A DNA stretch of 64,000 nt from Dryomyza anilis (taxonomy: Eukaryota > Arthropoda > Insecta > Diptera > Dryomyzidae): the NCBI GenBank assembly GCA_951804985.1, contig OX638136.1:8249852-8313851 (forward strand). Direction: 5' to 3'. Positions 1-10,688 of this stretch are shown here, piece by piece (within the stretch, counting starts at the first letter, position 1; each line of letters starts with the position of its first letter). Under the pieces are notes generated by a model. The model was not told the origin of the DNA and did not search any database. It saw nothing but the letters and a program-made list of their open reading frames with translations. Both the position numbers and the translations under genes were made by a program.

Positions 1-1340
1 CAATTTTTGATATTACCTTTACTTTGGGCAAGTGCGAGAAAATACCCTCTATACTCGGAAGCGGATACCCATACTTTTTTGTAACTTCATTTACTTAACT
101 TGCATCTAAGCAAAAACGCACATTGCCGTGTTTTATGACTAGTCGAATTGGAGAACTCCATGTACTAGTAGATCTTTCGATTACTCCTAAATAAAGCATT
201 CTGTCATCCTTCTGATACATGATTTTCTCAACATTTGTAGAAACTGGGTAAAACCTTTGCTTAATGGGTTTGGATTGACCTACATCAATTTCATGGTTAA
301 GTAAACTGGTTCGCCCTAAACTTTGTTTTTCAAAAGATGGAAAAAGTAATTTAACAGCTCCTAATTGTTGCAATTGCGTGTTAGTTAATGAAAATGCATT
401 GGAACAATATCCATAGAAGAAATAATCTCTGGAGCCAATTTGAAAATTTACCGAAAATCAACACCTAGCATTAATCTGTGCGATATGGATGGAATTATAT
501 ATATAATTTAAGTTTTTCTGTTTTATAAGTATATTCCAAGATAACCTTTAAGCTCCCGAGTACTTCTTGAAGTTTGCCATCTGCTGTCTTAACATTTGTT
601 TTAAGTTATATTTTTAGTAAAATTTTCTTAGCCAAAACTGAAGCTATATAACTTATTATAGCTCCTGTATCAAGCAAACCTAATTATGTGTGGCCTAAAA
701 ACTTCACTTCTGCATAGTAGCGCATGTCGTACTTGTTGTTAAAAATAGCTGACACTATAATTTTTGTAGTTTCACGCAAGGACTTCTAATATTTTCTCAA
801 ACGCAACGTAGATCTTTTACTTTAACTTTAACTATTTGCTCTTGTTTCTAAATTGTTTTGTAGCCTTTTGTGTTATGGTCTAATAATTTTATATTATCAT
901 TTTCTACGTTTATCTTCAAAATCTTTATTTCTTCTTTAGTCAAATCATTTTTATTTTTCTACTCTACATTTATTATTATATCAATATTATCTGAGCTAGC
1001 CTGTTTATAAGTATTTTGATCGATATTGTTTTTTTATTTTGGTGCCATTCGATTGTTGGGGAATGGTCCCTTGCGTAAGTTTTCCGACCTTTTCGCTATA
1101 CATTTAGGACACTGAGGTTTGTACGCGTTTTTGTACCACACCCATAACAAAAAATGTTTCGATCTCTTGCGCACATATCCGAATATTGTCCTCAATGCCT
1201 CTCAAATGATTCGAATGAAGTTCGAATATCGTTCGAATATAGTAGTTAGATCTATAATCACGATACTGGTATCGTAAAGCAGCGGTAAAATCTCACCAAT
1301 CTATTCGGGGTACTTGGTTATGGTACCGCCAATACAAAAC
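1..1340 (-). pseudogene. Ty3/gypsy-type gag-pol relic, copy 1
   Basis: On the minus strand, 373-95 reads as the start of a gypsy-type reverse transcriptase, with the motif GVIERSTSTWSSPIRLV followed by a CLDA-like end. In Ty3/gypsy elements this is the fingers region, where the substrate-binding strand lies. Further upstream on the minus strand, about 780-600 matches the protease segment seen better in copies 2 and 3 (LLDTGAS in copy 2), here degraded. About 1180-1020 matches their zinc-knuckle region. The window edge cuts pol, so the 3' part is outside. Stop codons and indels break every domain, so this is a dead copy. Copies 2 (2640-3770) and 3 (35911-39000) belong to the same family by direct sequence similarity. 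The family resembles gypsy-group elements; I do not name it further. Confidence 0.75.
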
Positions 1341-1885
1341 TTCAGTTAAATAAGTTGTATAATAATATTTTTCCTTATATAGTAAATTTATTGTAGTGGG
1401 GTAAAATGTAATTTAATTTGGTTTGTGTGTAACATCTAATATACATAAAATAAGTTATTGTTATAAAAACATGGTAGTATAACAAAATTTGCAAGCCTAA
1501 ATTAAGCTGTTGGTTTTCTTTGCGATCTTTTATGACAACGGACGAATTATCGCTGAACGAATAGCAAAACTTTCGTAAATCCAATTAATGTCATACTTTA
1601 ATCGACTCTAAATTCACTAAAAGTGTTTACATGCGCCCAGCTAAGAGGTATTTTATAAAATTTTAATAGAAATAAAAAGGAAAATTTGAGTATCAAACGG
1701 CCGAAATCCACCTGGTCCTCACATCGCCTAGTTGTCGAATATCGAGGAAAAGTCAAACATTTATTCTGAAACCAAAATAATTATTTCAAACAAACTTGAA
1801 ACTAACATTTTACTAGCTTATCATTGGTAAGCAGACTGACATGGACAAATGTGAGGGAGAAAATCACGTAATTTAAACGACAACT
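1341..1885. other. unassigned AT-rich stretch, possible 5' leader of copy 1
   Basis: No domain or convincing ORF is visible. It lies between gag remnants of copy 1 and a tRNA-Lys-like primer binding site, so it may be the leader of that element on the minus strand (inference). The small minus-strand ORF at 1375-1584 has no recognisable motif. Confidence 0.35.
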
Positions 1886-1903
1886 TCCCCACGTTGGGTG
1901 CCA
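1886..1903 (-). promoter_or_regulatory. candidate primer binding site (tRNA-Lys-like)
   Basis: The minus strand reads TGGCACCCAACGTGGGGA. This differs at two of 18 positions from the tRNA-Lys1,2-type primer binding site known from several retroelements (TGGCGCCCAACGTGGGGC). The bases just before it on the minus strand, ending in AATTAA, could be the 5' LTR end. Orientation agrees with the minus-strand gag-pol relic at 1-1340. No second LTR lies in the window to prove the boundary. Confidence 0.5.
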
Positions 1904-2344
1904 TTAATTATGTAATGGTTTTGAGGAAATGTTATAACAGGAAAAGAAATAGGTCGAAGCGGGACACGTTATAGCAGCTAGCTAACAGTGGTTGGGGAGT
2001 TCGTGACCAAATCATCTATCAGTTCCCGTACACAATATTTTTAATACAGAGTCCCTTAACAGCCATTTTATAAAACTAGCAATTATTTTAAATTCATTAA
2101 ACGAACGAAAAAAAACTAAATATTAAAAAAAAAACGCAACAAATAAATTTTCCAATGCATACAGATTAATAGACACACACAAACCTACCTTATGAGCCGC
2201 AAATATGTTACGCAGACTCTCGCTTCACATCCCCTCTAACCATGATATTTCTGAGCGAATTTATACACAAACATCCCAAAGATTTCATATTATCCCACCA
2301 ATTTACCAAAGGAAATTATAAAGCTTTATTCAGTCATTATAAGT
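1904..2344. other. unassigned stretch, possible 5' LTR of copy 1
   Basis: This noncoding, AT-rich sequence lies directly beyond the candidate primer binding site. If that site is real, the 5' LTR of copy 1 should lie here on the minus strand. No duplicate was found in the window, so the LTR identity is a guess. Confidence 0.25.
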
Positions 2345-2660
2345 ATATATCTTTTATTCAATTTAAATTAGAAAGATGATGTTTCCGTTATGTTTTCAAA
2401 TTTTACATAAAAATTAATATGTTTTTTGTATTCATTAATTCATTATTAAAATATAAACAAACTTAAAAATCCAAAGTAATTTTAAGTAATTATTAACTTA
2501 TATTTCGTATTTTATTTTATTTAAAGAAATTTGATAAATTATAGTTAAATGTTCGTGAAATTGGAGTAATCTGTATAAATTCATTCACCGTTGTTTAATC
2601 TTTTATTATGTTTCTTTTTTGTATAAAAAAATTTAAACAGCATTGTGACGGGGATTTTAT
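2345..2660. repeat. duplicated noncoding block A (possible LTR, downstream copy)
   Basis: About 300 bp here are repeated, with scattered differences, at 3785-4024 continued at 6684-6780. Shared landmarks are the ATTTAAATTAGAAAGAT start, the TTCGTGAAATTGG stretch and the end GTGACGGGGATTTTATTCG. The two copies flank the gag-protease relic of copy 2 in the same orientation, which is what LTRs of an internally deleted element would do. TG...CA ends are not obvious, so the LTR reading remains an inference. The copy at 2345-2660 is uninterrupted and serves as the empty site for the Harbinger insertion. Confidence 0.5.
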
Positions 2661-3770
2661 TCGTAGCCAAATCTGAACCTATATAACTTATGCTAGCTCC
2701 TGTATCAAGCAAACCTAATTCTGTTTGGTCCAAAAACTTCACTCCTGCATTGTAGCGCATGTTGTACTTGTTGTTAAAAACAGCTGACACTAACATTTTT
2801 GTAGTTTCACGCAAGGACTTCCAATATTTTCTCAAACGCAACGTAGATCTTTTACTTTAACTATTTGCTCTTGTTTAAAATACGATTTCTAGTTTCTAAA
2901 TAGTTTTGTAGCCTTTTGTGTTTTGGTCTAATAATTTTATATTATCATTTTCTACGTTGCTCTTTAAAATTTTTATTTTTTCATTAGTCAATTCATTTTT
3001 ATTTTTCTACTATACATTTATTATTATATCAAAATTATCTGAGATAGCCCATTTATAGGTATTTTGATAGATATTGTTTTTTTTTATTTTGGGGTTATTC
3101 GATTGTTCAAGAATGGTCCCTTGCGTAAGTTTTCCGACCTTTTCGCTATACATTGAGGACACTGAGGTTAGTACACGTTTTTTGTACCACACCCATAACA
3201 AAAAATGTTTCGATCTCTTGCGCACATATCCGAATATTGTCCTTCTTCATCGCAATTCCAACACTTCACAACTTTTTCACATTGCACTACGTCAATGGAA
3301 AAATCATCTTTTAAAGTCAAGTCTTCTTTTTCGGACAACAGACAATCATCTTCTAAGGAAGCAATATTTCGTCGAAGTCCCGTATGATTTGTAATATTAC
3401 GTGCCTGTTGAGAACGCCGAAAAGATTGTTCACTAAGAAGATTTTCACGCATTTGGCATAATTTCCTTAAATGCAATATTGAATAGACAGGAATATACAG
3501 CATTTCATGACGAATGTCTGGTTTTAAAATACGGGTGACTCATTACTCAGACTCTTCTATGGGCTCAGATAATCTATCAAGAATTGCGGAAACTGCGTCA
3601 TAAAATATCTCAAATGATTAGAACGTTTTTTTACGATTACGAAGTTCGAATATAGTAGTTAGTTCTATAATCACGTTACTGGTATCGTAAAGCAGCGGTA
3701 AAATCTCACCAATATATTCGGGTACATAGTTATGGTACCGCCAATACCATTCTTTGGCTTTATCATTTAA
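2640..3770 (-). pseudogene. Ty3/gypsy-type gag-protease relic, copy 2
   Basis: Minus strand. From about 3500 down to 3010 it encodes a gag C-terminus with a degenerate zinc knuckle (CWNCDEEGQYSDMC, where the usual His is Gln) followed by CYGCGTKNVY. The reading frame changes inside this region. From 2841 to 2690 it encodes an aspartic protease start with the catalytic LLDTGAS motif intact. The homology to copies 1 and 3 stops at about 2660, right after the protease start, and the sequence passes into noncoding block A. RT, RNase H and integrase are absent, so this is an internally deleted, frameshifted remnant. Confidence 0.75.
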
Positions 3771-3784
3771 CAAAATATGCAGTT

Positions 3785-4024
3785 TTTTTTTTTGATTTCA
3801 ATTTAAATTAGAAAGATTTCATTTATGTTTTCCAATTTTAAACAATAATTAATATGTAGTTTGTATTCATTAATTCATTATAAAAATTTAAACAAACTTA
3901 AAAACCCAAAGTATTTATTAATTTAAGTAATTATTAATTTAAATGTTGTACTTTGTTTTTTATTTTATTTAAAGAAATTAAATAAATTATATTTATATGT
4001 TCGTGAAATTGGTGTAACTGTATA
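3785..4024. repeat. duplicated noncoding block A, second copy (left half)
   Basis: Homologous to 2361-2576. The sequence runs without a break to CTGTATA and is then split by the Harbinger element. The right half resumes at 6687 with AAATTCATTC and ends near 6780. See the entry at 2345-2660. Confidence 0.6.
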
Positions 4025-4038
4025 CAGGCATGATCTGC
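4025..4038 (+). repeat. Harbinger left terminal inverted repeat
   Basis: CAGGCATGATCTGC matches the inward-read right end (6686-6673, CAGGCATGTTTTGC) at 12 of 14 positions. The target duplication ATA lies directly outside at 4022-4024. Confidence 0.8.
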
Positions 4039-4277
4039 ATTTCACATTCGCACGGAATTGCTAGTTAAAACGAAATGTCATTTTCTATGTTTCAATTTGA
4101 CGTTTTTAATTTCGCATTTTTTCGAAGATTGAGAAATGTCATGTTCTATAAAACGGTTTTCCCTGTTTCCCGCCGATTTTAATTCGTTTAACATTTCAAA
4201 TGTGAATTCTGTCTTTTTGCATAAATTATAAAATGTAAGTAATCTATTCATACTAAAAATTTAAAACTAAAAAAATT

Positions 4278-5157
4278 ATGTACTTTAGGGGTAAGCACAA
4301 GAATACCAATCAAGAGAAAACCTTCCTGGAGTTCATGGAAGAACACCAGGATTTGGCCAAACATTTTTATAAGGGCGATCGTGTTCACGCGGAGTCGTTA
4401 TGGAAAGAACTTGGTAAAAAACTGAATATGGACGGACCACTAATGAAAGATGTTAATGGTTGGAAAAAGGTAAGATATTTGTGTAGCGAAACTTCGTATT
4501 AAGAGTAAATTACAATTCTATTAATTTTAGGTTTGGTCTGATTGGAAGGGTAACATCAAAAATAAATTGGGTCATAATAGAACTGAGGCAAGTATCAATG
4601 GAGCAGGTCGCTTCAACAAATTTGTAATTCCCCCTACCGAAGATGCCATTGCAAGAATCTGTGGCATTTACACCGCAGTCAAGAGAATTACTGGGTGCTC
4701 ATCTTTTGCGGTATCTAATCTAACCGAAGAAGCATATGAAATCGAAGTCTCTGGAGAAATTCAAGTATCAACAGAAGCAGTAAATGAAGTTGATGTTGAT
4801 AGCACTGACAGTGATGAACGACCAGGTCCTAGCAACACTTTTACTTCTGTGTCCAGAAATATCATTTCTTCTACTCCAAGAAAGAGAATGCGGACGGATA
4901 CTATGCAGGATTGCATGAGGAAGCATATGGCAATTGAAGCAAGCTCTGCTGAAAAAAATTCTGAAGGTATTCAAAAATTAAATGATCTCATTTCAAAACA
5001 AAATGATATTCTTACAGAGCAAAATAAGATAATTGCTAACAAAATCTTTAAAAAAAAACATTATTTAGAAATGCAAAAAATTTCAATTGAAAAAAAAAAT
5101 GAAATAAAGAAAAGAATGCTGGAAATAGGGGAAATACGATTTAATATGATTCGATGA
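4278..5157 (+). CDS. Myb/SANT-like DNA-binding protein of the Harbinger element (two exons)
   Basis: Exon 1 is 4278-4469 and exon 2 is 4531-5157. The 61-bp intron has a GTAAGA donor and a TTTTAG acceptor and is in phase 0. Together they encode 272 residues. Residues about 11-80 form a trihelix/zeste-type Myb/SANT-like domain: FLEFMEEHQDLA at the start and GWKK-VWSDWKGNIKNKL across the splice junction. In Harbinger transposons the Myb-like partner binds DNA ends and helps bring the nuclease into the nucleus (family knowledge). The middle is acidic and Ser-rich (DSTDSDERPGPS), followed by a basic PRKRMR patch and a long Lys/Glu/Gln C-terminal helix that could form a coiled coil. The ORF is intact, unlike the adjacent transposase. 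Start: the first ATG in the open frame. Confidence 0.8.
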
Positions 5158-5304
5158 AAATAAATCGAACATAAAAAACACTTAAAAAGTACAAAACAAA
5201 AAATGTAAATGTGTAAAAAATGAAAAATATATAATAAGAAATGAAACTAATTTATTTTATATATTTTTTAACTTATTTATTATATAATTAATAAAAACAC
5301 AGGT

Positions 5305-6440
5305 TTATAGACTTGTCATTAAAATATTTGCAATAGTATCTCTCACTCTTTGACCAATGCGTTGTTGACTACTACTTTCTTCAGCGTTGTTTTGACCGCA
5401 ATAATCATTATCGTCGGAAAGGATATTAATTTCTCCGATTTCCTCCAACTTATAAAATCTACCTATGTTATGTAGTGCACAGCAAATATTTATTATTTTC
5501 CCCACTTTTTGTGAAGTATATGGTAATATTGATTGCAAGCACCTAAACCTACTTTTAAGAACACCCATAACTCTTTCTACAATGTTACGCGCCTTGGTAT
5601 GATGCGGGTTAAACCGGTGGTGCGAAGTACCTGCATTAGGATTCCTATATGATGTCAATAAAAAGGGTTCAATTCCAAAACCAGAATCACCTAATAGCCA
5701 AGAATTTCGATCACCGTTTTCATATCTCGACAAAAAATGTTGTATTGAGCTACTCATATTAAAAATAAATGAGTCGTGGCATGATCCAGGACGACAGGCA
5801 TCCACTGCTCTAATGACCATATTGTAGTCGCATATCTATAAAAAAATTTTATGTTTTTGAATTATATTTAACCTGAAATATTTGCATTACTTACAATCAT
5901 AGTATTTATGCTAAAACATCCCTTTCGATTAAAAAACAAATGATCCTCATGTTGTGGCTTCAGCAATTTTATGTGCGTTCCAACGATGCACCCACGCCTG
6001 GGATTCCGAAGTAATCAAAAAATTTTAATTTTGATGCTTGACATTCTTCATGAGTCATCACTAAATTAATCCACATTGGACATAGCGCTCTCTCTAAAAT
6101 AATTAACATTTTGGTTAAAATTTTGGAGACCGTGTTACTTCCAAGTGCAATGTCCACATCCTTGCCAATTGACCGTTGGAAACCACCTTCGGCGAAAAAT
6201 CGCAAAACGGCACACAGCTGCAATATTTTGGAAACTGATGTCTCCGCGACCATTGGACTTATTTGGATCATGATTTGCTGAACGGCTTCTTTGTTCAATC
6301 TATAGAATGCCGTAAATCTACGAAAACAAAACATTTTTATGTAGAACGATAAATTAATAAAGAACACATTACTTACGCTGAGTCAGGAACATCAAAAGGG
6401 TTGGAATAATCACGCGGCCACGCCTCTGAATTTTTTGCTT
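5305..6440 (-). pseudogene. HARBI1-like DDE nuclease, inactivated
   Basis: Minus-strand exons are approximately 6440-6377, 6317-5895 and 5835-5305, with two 59-bp introns (6376-6318 and 5894-5836, both GTAAGT...AG). The C-terminal exon shows the second and third catalytic blocks of the Harbinger DDE domain: WLLGDSGF (Asp) and RNIVERVMGVLKSRFRCL (Glu). The N-terminal exons read RDYSNPFDVPDSA joined to FTAFYRLNKEAV. The first catalytic Asp, normally in a CIDGTH-like block, reads CIVGTH here (Asp to Val), and a one-base deletion just before it breaks the frame. No in-frame ATG is visible in the first exon. In intact elements this protein cuts and joins the transposon ends. This copy cannot be active. 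Confidence 0.85.
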
Positions 6441-6672
6441 CTTAAATTTTTTCATGTTCATCAAAATAATAAGAATATATAAAAAACGAACTCATTTTAA
6501 TAATATTTTAATTGTGTTTAATGTTTATGACCAGTTCACAATAGACGTTTCGAACTCAAATCAGCTGTTAGTTCGTGAATTCGAAATTAATCAATTTCAT
6601 CCGTTTTACAGAACACCCTTTTTCAATCCGACCGTTTTGCAATTCCGGATTTAATATGAAAAAGGACGGATA

Positions 6673-6686
6673 GCAAAACATGCCTG
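6673..6686 (-). repeat. Harbinger right terminal inverted repeat
   Basis: Read on the minus strand this is CAGGCATGTTTTGC. The target duplication ATA follows at 6687-6689, leading into the right half of noncoding block A. Confidence 0.8.
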
Positions 6687-6689
6687 ATA

Positions 6690-7014
6690 AATTCATTCAC
6701 TGTTGTTTAATCTTTTATTTTGTTTCTTTGTTGTACAAAAAAATGTAAAGAGCATTGTGACGGGGATTTTATTCGTAGGCTGAGGACACTCAGTCGTTTT
6801 CAGAATAAAACGAAGGATCCACAAAACCTTCGCTAAAAAAAGAGGATAGTCGTATATTTTACGATATAATAAAGTATTTTATTAATTCTATTAATTTCAA
6901 TACAATTCTCAATGTACAGTACATGATAAATATATAATTGAAATATATAATATAAATGAAATATTTGAGTTGCCAGTTTCCCTTTATTTGTGTTGGCCGA
7001 GCGGAGTTCGTAAC
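6690..7014. other. end of block A, then unassigned AT-rich sequence
   Basis: The first 90 bp complete the second copy of block A (compare 2581-2660). Beyond 6780 the sequence is AT-rich with no recognisable domain. The minus-strand ORF at 6833-7144 has no motif and overlaps a minisatellite relic. Confidence 0.4.
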
Positions 7015-7148
7015 ACGATTCAAAGATGACGTCGGTGATCAATACCGCTGTTCGGGTGTTATCCGGCGTTCGGGTCTTGCACTGCTGAACAGGCTTCGGG
7101 TATAAGCTGACGGTATGACGTTCGGTTTTAGCGGACGGTATCAACGAC
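7015..7148. repeat. GTTCGG/AGCCGACGG minisatellite, left fragment
   Basis: Degenerate units such as GACGTTCGGTTTTAGCGGACGGTAT match the tandem array at 9718-10163 in the same orientation. The long inverted repeat at 7149-9716 sits between the two, so it probably interrupted one array. Confidence 0.6.
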
Positions 7149-9716
7149 TATAAATATACTTTTGGTTTTGATGGTTTTTGTTGGCTTCAAATAATTTAAA
7201 TTTGCGGTGGTGTATCCGTTGGCTCCGATGTTATCTTGTATCCGTGTTATGAGAATCGGAATGAGTGAAAAAGAGATTTCAGTGAAATGATAGCTCAAAA
7301 CAGCTGTTTGATGTGCACCCAAAAATTATTGATTATATATTTCTAATTTTTCTCTGCGATGTACGAAAAGTCAATATTTTTTATTAAAATATGAATACAT
7401 GTACAATTTGATTATTGAATTTTCTATATTTGTCGAAAAATTATTCAATTAAACATATTTTCAGATAAATTCATATTTAATTTTCGATGACACGACAATT
7501 TTGTCTGTCCGTTCGTTCACAATTATTTTTATCTCTATGAGTAGACAATAGAAAAATTTGCGCTGCGAACATTGAACGTCAAATACGGCTGCACAAATGC
7601 AACAACAAAACTAACTCAACTGAATTAAAATTGTTTTTATTTTTGTTTAATTATTTTAATATTCATTATTTTATGTAGAAATATCAATAACTGAAGAATT
7701 TTAGTCTTCGATTTCTGATATTCTTTGAAAAAATATTCTTTTTTCATTCTTCTGTGAAAAATCTCTTTAATTTTTCACCTTTTGTATTTGTATTTGTTTC
7801 TTTTGTTCAGCACATCCAAAGTGAAAATTGCAAACGTCGCTAATTGTTTGCAATTTTCATGCTTTTTGAAGATATTTCATTCAAAAACCAAAAATAATTT
7901 CAGATTTGGCTGTAAAAAATGATAAAATTATGAATGGAAAAATTACATGGAAATGTGATGAGAAAACGAACAATATTTTTGGGTCATAAAAAATATTCGA
8001 AAATTAAAATTCTTTGCACTTTTGTTTTTGGAGAAAATAATAAATATTTTTTAACATTTTGTTTTCGAGTTATTTATAAAAATTGTTCAAAAATAATAAT
8101 GAAAAATGTCAGTAACTGAAGAATATTTAATTTGTATTTGTACTCCTTCATTGCGAATTAATTAAACGTTTAATACAATTATTAATTAAAATATGTTAAA
8201 CTCTTGCTCATAATGTGAATAGTGAATTAAATCTAGTAGTGTTTCGTGTTACTGGCGCGTTCTTTTGTTCTTCGTTTTATAGCTTCCACGCATTGGAATC
8301 TCGTGGAAAATCACAACAAAACTAATTTTTCTTGATATAAATGCTCCTACAGCTGTTTGCATTCGAATACACCAAAAACCATGCTAAAAAAGGATCCAAG
8401 TCTTGCTACTCATATATTAAAATCTTGTTTCCAATTTTTATTTATTTTGTTTTTTAATAAATTTGACATACAATTAAAAAGTAAACAAAACCAAAAAATG
8501 TTGTCAAATTTTAAACCTGAAAATTGAAATTGTGCTGAAAATGTATGAGAACCTGAAACTTTTTAGCCACTTTTTTTCTGACACTTTGAGCTTGTTCAAG
8601 AAATTGAACTTAATTTTCACAATTTTCGTTTATAATCGGGACGTTTTTCACTTATTGTGAAAACGTACATAATATATTTTTCTCTTTTTATTTCAACTTG
8701 TTAGAAACTTTTTAAGCAGTGCCAGTGTCATAACAGCATTAACAAAAAAAAATGTATTTCATTTAAAAAATTAAAAGTCCCAATGATTTTTTTGGCTGTG
8801 AGAAAAATCGCCCAAAAAAAAAAAATTAAAAATTACTCAAAAATTTGTCATCCAAATTTGTGACTTTTTTCATAGGATAAATATTTGGACGATTTATCCA
8901 TATTTTTTTGGAGAAATTTAATTTTCTTAAATTGGGTGTTTTTTCATTATGAAAAATCATCCAAAAATATTTTATGAAAAATGACCCAAAAATATTGTTT
9001 GTTTTCTCATAACACATTTCCATGTAATTTTTCCATTCATAATTTTATCATTTTTTACAGCCAAATCTGAAACTAATAATTATTTTTGCTTTTCACTTTT
9101 CACTATTTTTGTATAGCTAATATTTCTACATAAGATAATGAATATTAAAATAATTAAACAAAAATAAAAACAATTTTAATTCAGTTGAGTTAGTTTTGTT
9201 GTTGCATTTGCGCAGCCGTATTTGATGTTCGATTTTAGGAGCGCAAATATTTCCATTGTCTACTCATAGGAGTAAGAGAGATAAAATCAATTGTTAACGA
9301 ACGGACAGACAAAATTGTCGTGTCATCGAAAATTAAATATGAATTTATCTGAAAATATGTTTAATTGAATAATTTTTCGACAAATATAGAAAATTCAATA
9401 ATCAAATTGTACATGTATTCATATTTTAATAAAAAATATTGACTTTTCGTACATCGCAGAGAAAAATTAGAAATATATAATCAGTAATTTTTGGATGCAC
9501 ATCAAACAGCTGTTTTGAGCTGTCATTTCACTGAAATCTCTCTTTCTCTCATTTGAGCAGTCATTTCACTGAAATCTCTCTTTCTCTCATTCCGATTCTC
9601 ATAACACGGATAAAAGATAACACCGGAGCCAACGGATAGACCACCGCTAATTTAAATAATTTGAAGCCAACAAAAACCATCAAAACCAAAAGTTTACATC
9701 TTAGTATTTTTATAGT
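7149..9716. repeat. long inverted repeat, arms of about 0.75-0.85 kb
   Basis: The left arm (about 7149-8005) and right arm (about 8965-9716) are reverse complements over most of their length. Landmarks: TTTTGGTTTTGATGGTTTTTGTTGGCTTC at the left end against GAAGCCAACAAAAACCATCAAAACCAAAA at the right; the CAAACAGCTGTTT blocks; TCGAAAATTAAATATGAATTTATCTG; and, innermost, GACCCAAAAATATTGTT. There are local indels, such as extra sequence at 7690-7860 on the left and a duplicated TCATTTCACTGAAATCTC stretch at about 9520-9590 on the right. About 960 bp of unpaired AT-rich sequence separate the arms. No transposase is visible. It could be a foldback DNA element or a non-autonomous element with very long inverted ends. 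The ORFs at 7934-8119 and 8826-9023 are arm sequence. Confidence 0.85.
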
Positions 9717-9717
9717 C

Positions 9718-10163
9718 TTTGGACGGTATGGCGTTCAGTTGTTAGCCGACGGTAAGGCGTTCGGTGATTCCGACGGTAAGGTGGTTAGCCGACAGCGTAA
9801 AATAAGTAAACTATATAGTACTAACTGTAAGGCGTTCGGGTTTTAGCCGACGATATGGCGTTCGGTGATACCGACGGTAAGGTGTTCGGAGGTTAGCCGA
9901 CAGTGTAAAATAAGTAAACTAAACAATACTACTGTAAGGCGGTCGGGTTTTAGCCGATAGCGTAAAATTAGTAAACTATACAATACTACTGTAAGGCGTT
10001 CGGGTTTTAGCCGACGGTATGGCGTTCGGCGGTTAGCCGACGGTAAGGTGTTCGGTGGTTAGCGGACAGCGTAAAATAAGCGAACTACAATACTACTGTA
10101 CGGCGTTCAGGTTTTAGCCGACGGTATGGTGTTCGGGTGTTAGCCGACGGTATGGCGTTCGGG
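9718..10163 (+). repeat. GTTCGG/AGCCGACGG tandem minisatellite
   Basis: About 445 bp of imperfect short tandem units of the type GGCGTTCGGTGGTTAGCCGACGGTAA, about 24-26 bp each. They are interspersed with a longer spacer (GCGTAAAATAAGTAAACTA...CAATACTACTGTAA) that recurs about four times and forms a second-level repeat. The same unit occurs at 7015-7148 and 19345-19470. GC content is higher than in the surroundings. No coding sense is evident. Confidence 0.8.
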
Positions 10164-10284
10164 AGATATATATACATATTTTTTTGTTAAGTTATTATTA
10201 TTTTTTTTTTTGGAAATTATTTTTTTTCTTGTATTTTTCAACATATACATATTTTTTATGAATTATATATATATATATATATAT

Positions 10285-10331
<47 letters not shown>
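10164..10331. repeat. relic of the R2 3' end plus (TA)n microsatellite
   Basis: 10171-10260 resembles the T-rich stretch that ends the R2 block before the LTRs at 21782 and 24430 (TTGTTAAGTTATTATTATTTT ... GTATTTTTC.ACATATA). It is followed by a (TA)n run at about 10262-10331. The young LTR element at 10332-14922 inserted into this TA run, which resumes at 14923. Confidence 0.65.
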
Positions 10332-10335
<4 letters not shown>

Positions 10336-10666
10336 GGATTTGAAAAGACGGACTGACATTATTTAGTAATTAACGGACATACTTTTGAATTCAGACCTAG
10401 TAGGCGACGAAATTGAACGAACGGACGAAGAACAAACAAAAACTTGACGAAGCATCTATTAAAATTAAAGCTAGACAGAAAACGGACGACAGAGTTGAAT
10501 TGTGACGCGGACGAAACAGACCGACATTGTGAAGAATTAATATAAAACTTAACTTAAAACTATTATTTAAAACTGTAAATAAATTAAACTAACTATTTTT
10601 AAAATAAATACTTCATTAAATAAAACAACGAGAAGAACTTTATTATTATTTGAGGGAAAACCTACA
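10332..10666 (+). repeat. 5' LTR of the gag-protease element
   Basis: 335 bp with TG...CA ends, nearly identical to 14588-14922. It is rich in CGGACG/GACGAAC motifs in its first half. An AATAAA-type signal (AAATAAATACTTCATTAAATAAAA) lies near the end and could direct polyadenylation in the 3' copy. Confidence 0.93.
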
Positions 10667-10670
10667 AATT

Positions 10671-10688
10671 TGGGGGCTCAGCCGGAAT
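10671..10688 (+). promoter_or_regulatory. candidate primer binding site
   Basis: TGGGGGCTCAGCCGGAAT begins four bases after the LTR end. It resembles the TGGGGGCTC...CCGG type of primer binding site known for tRNA-Pro-primed retroelements, with differences in the middle. The tRNA is not certain. Confidence 0.55.

Larger units (their letters stand above)
4025..6686. mobile_element. PIF/Harbinger DNA transposon
   Basis: The element carries the two genes expected of PIF/Harbinger transposons: a Myb/SANT-like protein (4278-5157, plus strand) and a DDE nuclease (about 5305-6440, minus strand), arranged tail to tail. Terminal inverted repeats are short and imperfect: CAGGCATGATCTGC at 4025-4038 against CAGGCATGTTTTGC read inward from 6686, with a further shared CGGAATTGC-like block more internally. 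The uninterrupted paralogue at 2573-2584 (CTGTATAAATTC) compared with the two flanks gives a 3-bp duplication ATA, the size usual for this superfamily. At 2,662 bp the length is ordinary. The transposase is broken, so the copy is not autonomous. Confidence 0.9.

Noticed and set aside
7934..9023. Two 61-65 codon ORFs (MEKLHGNVM... and MEMCYEKT...)
   Set aside because: They lie on the two arms of the long inverted repeat, are AT-rich and carry no motif.
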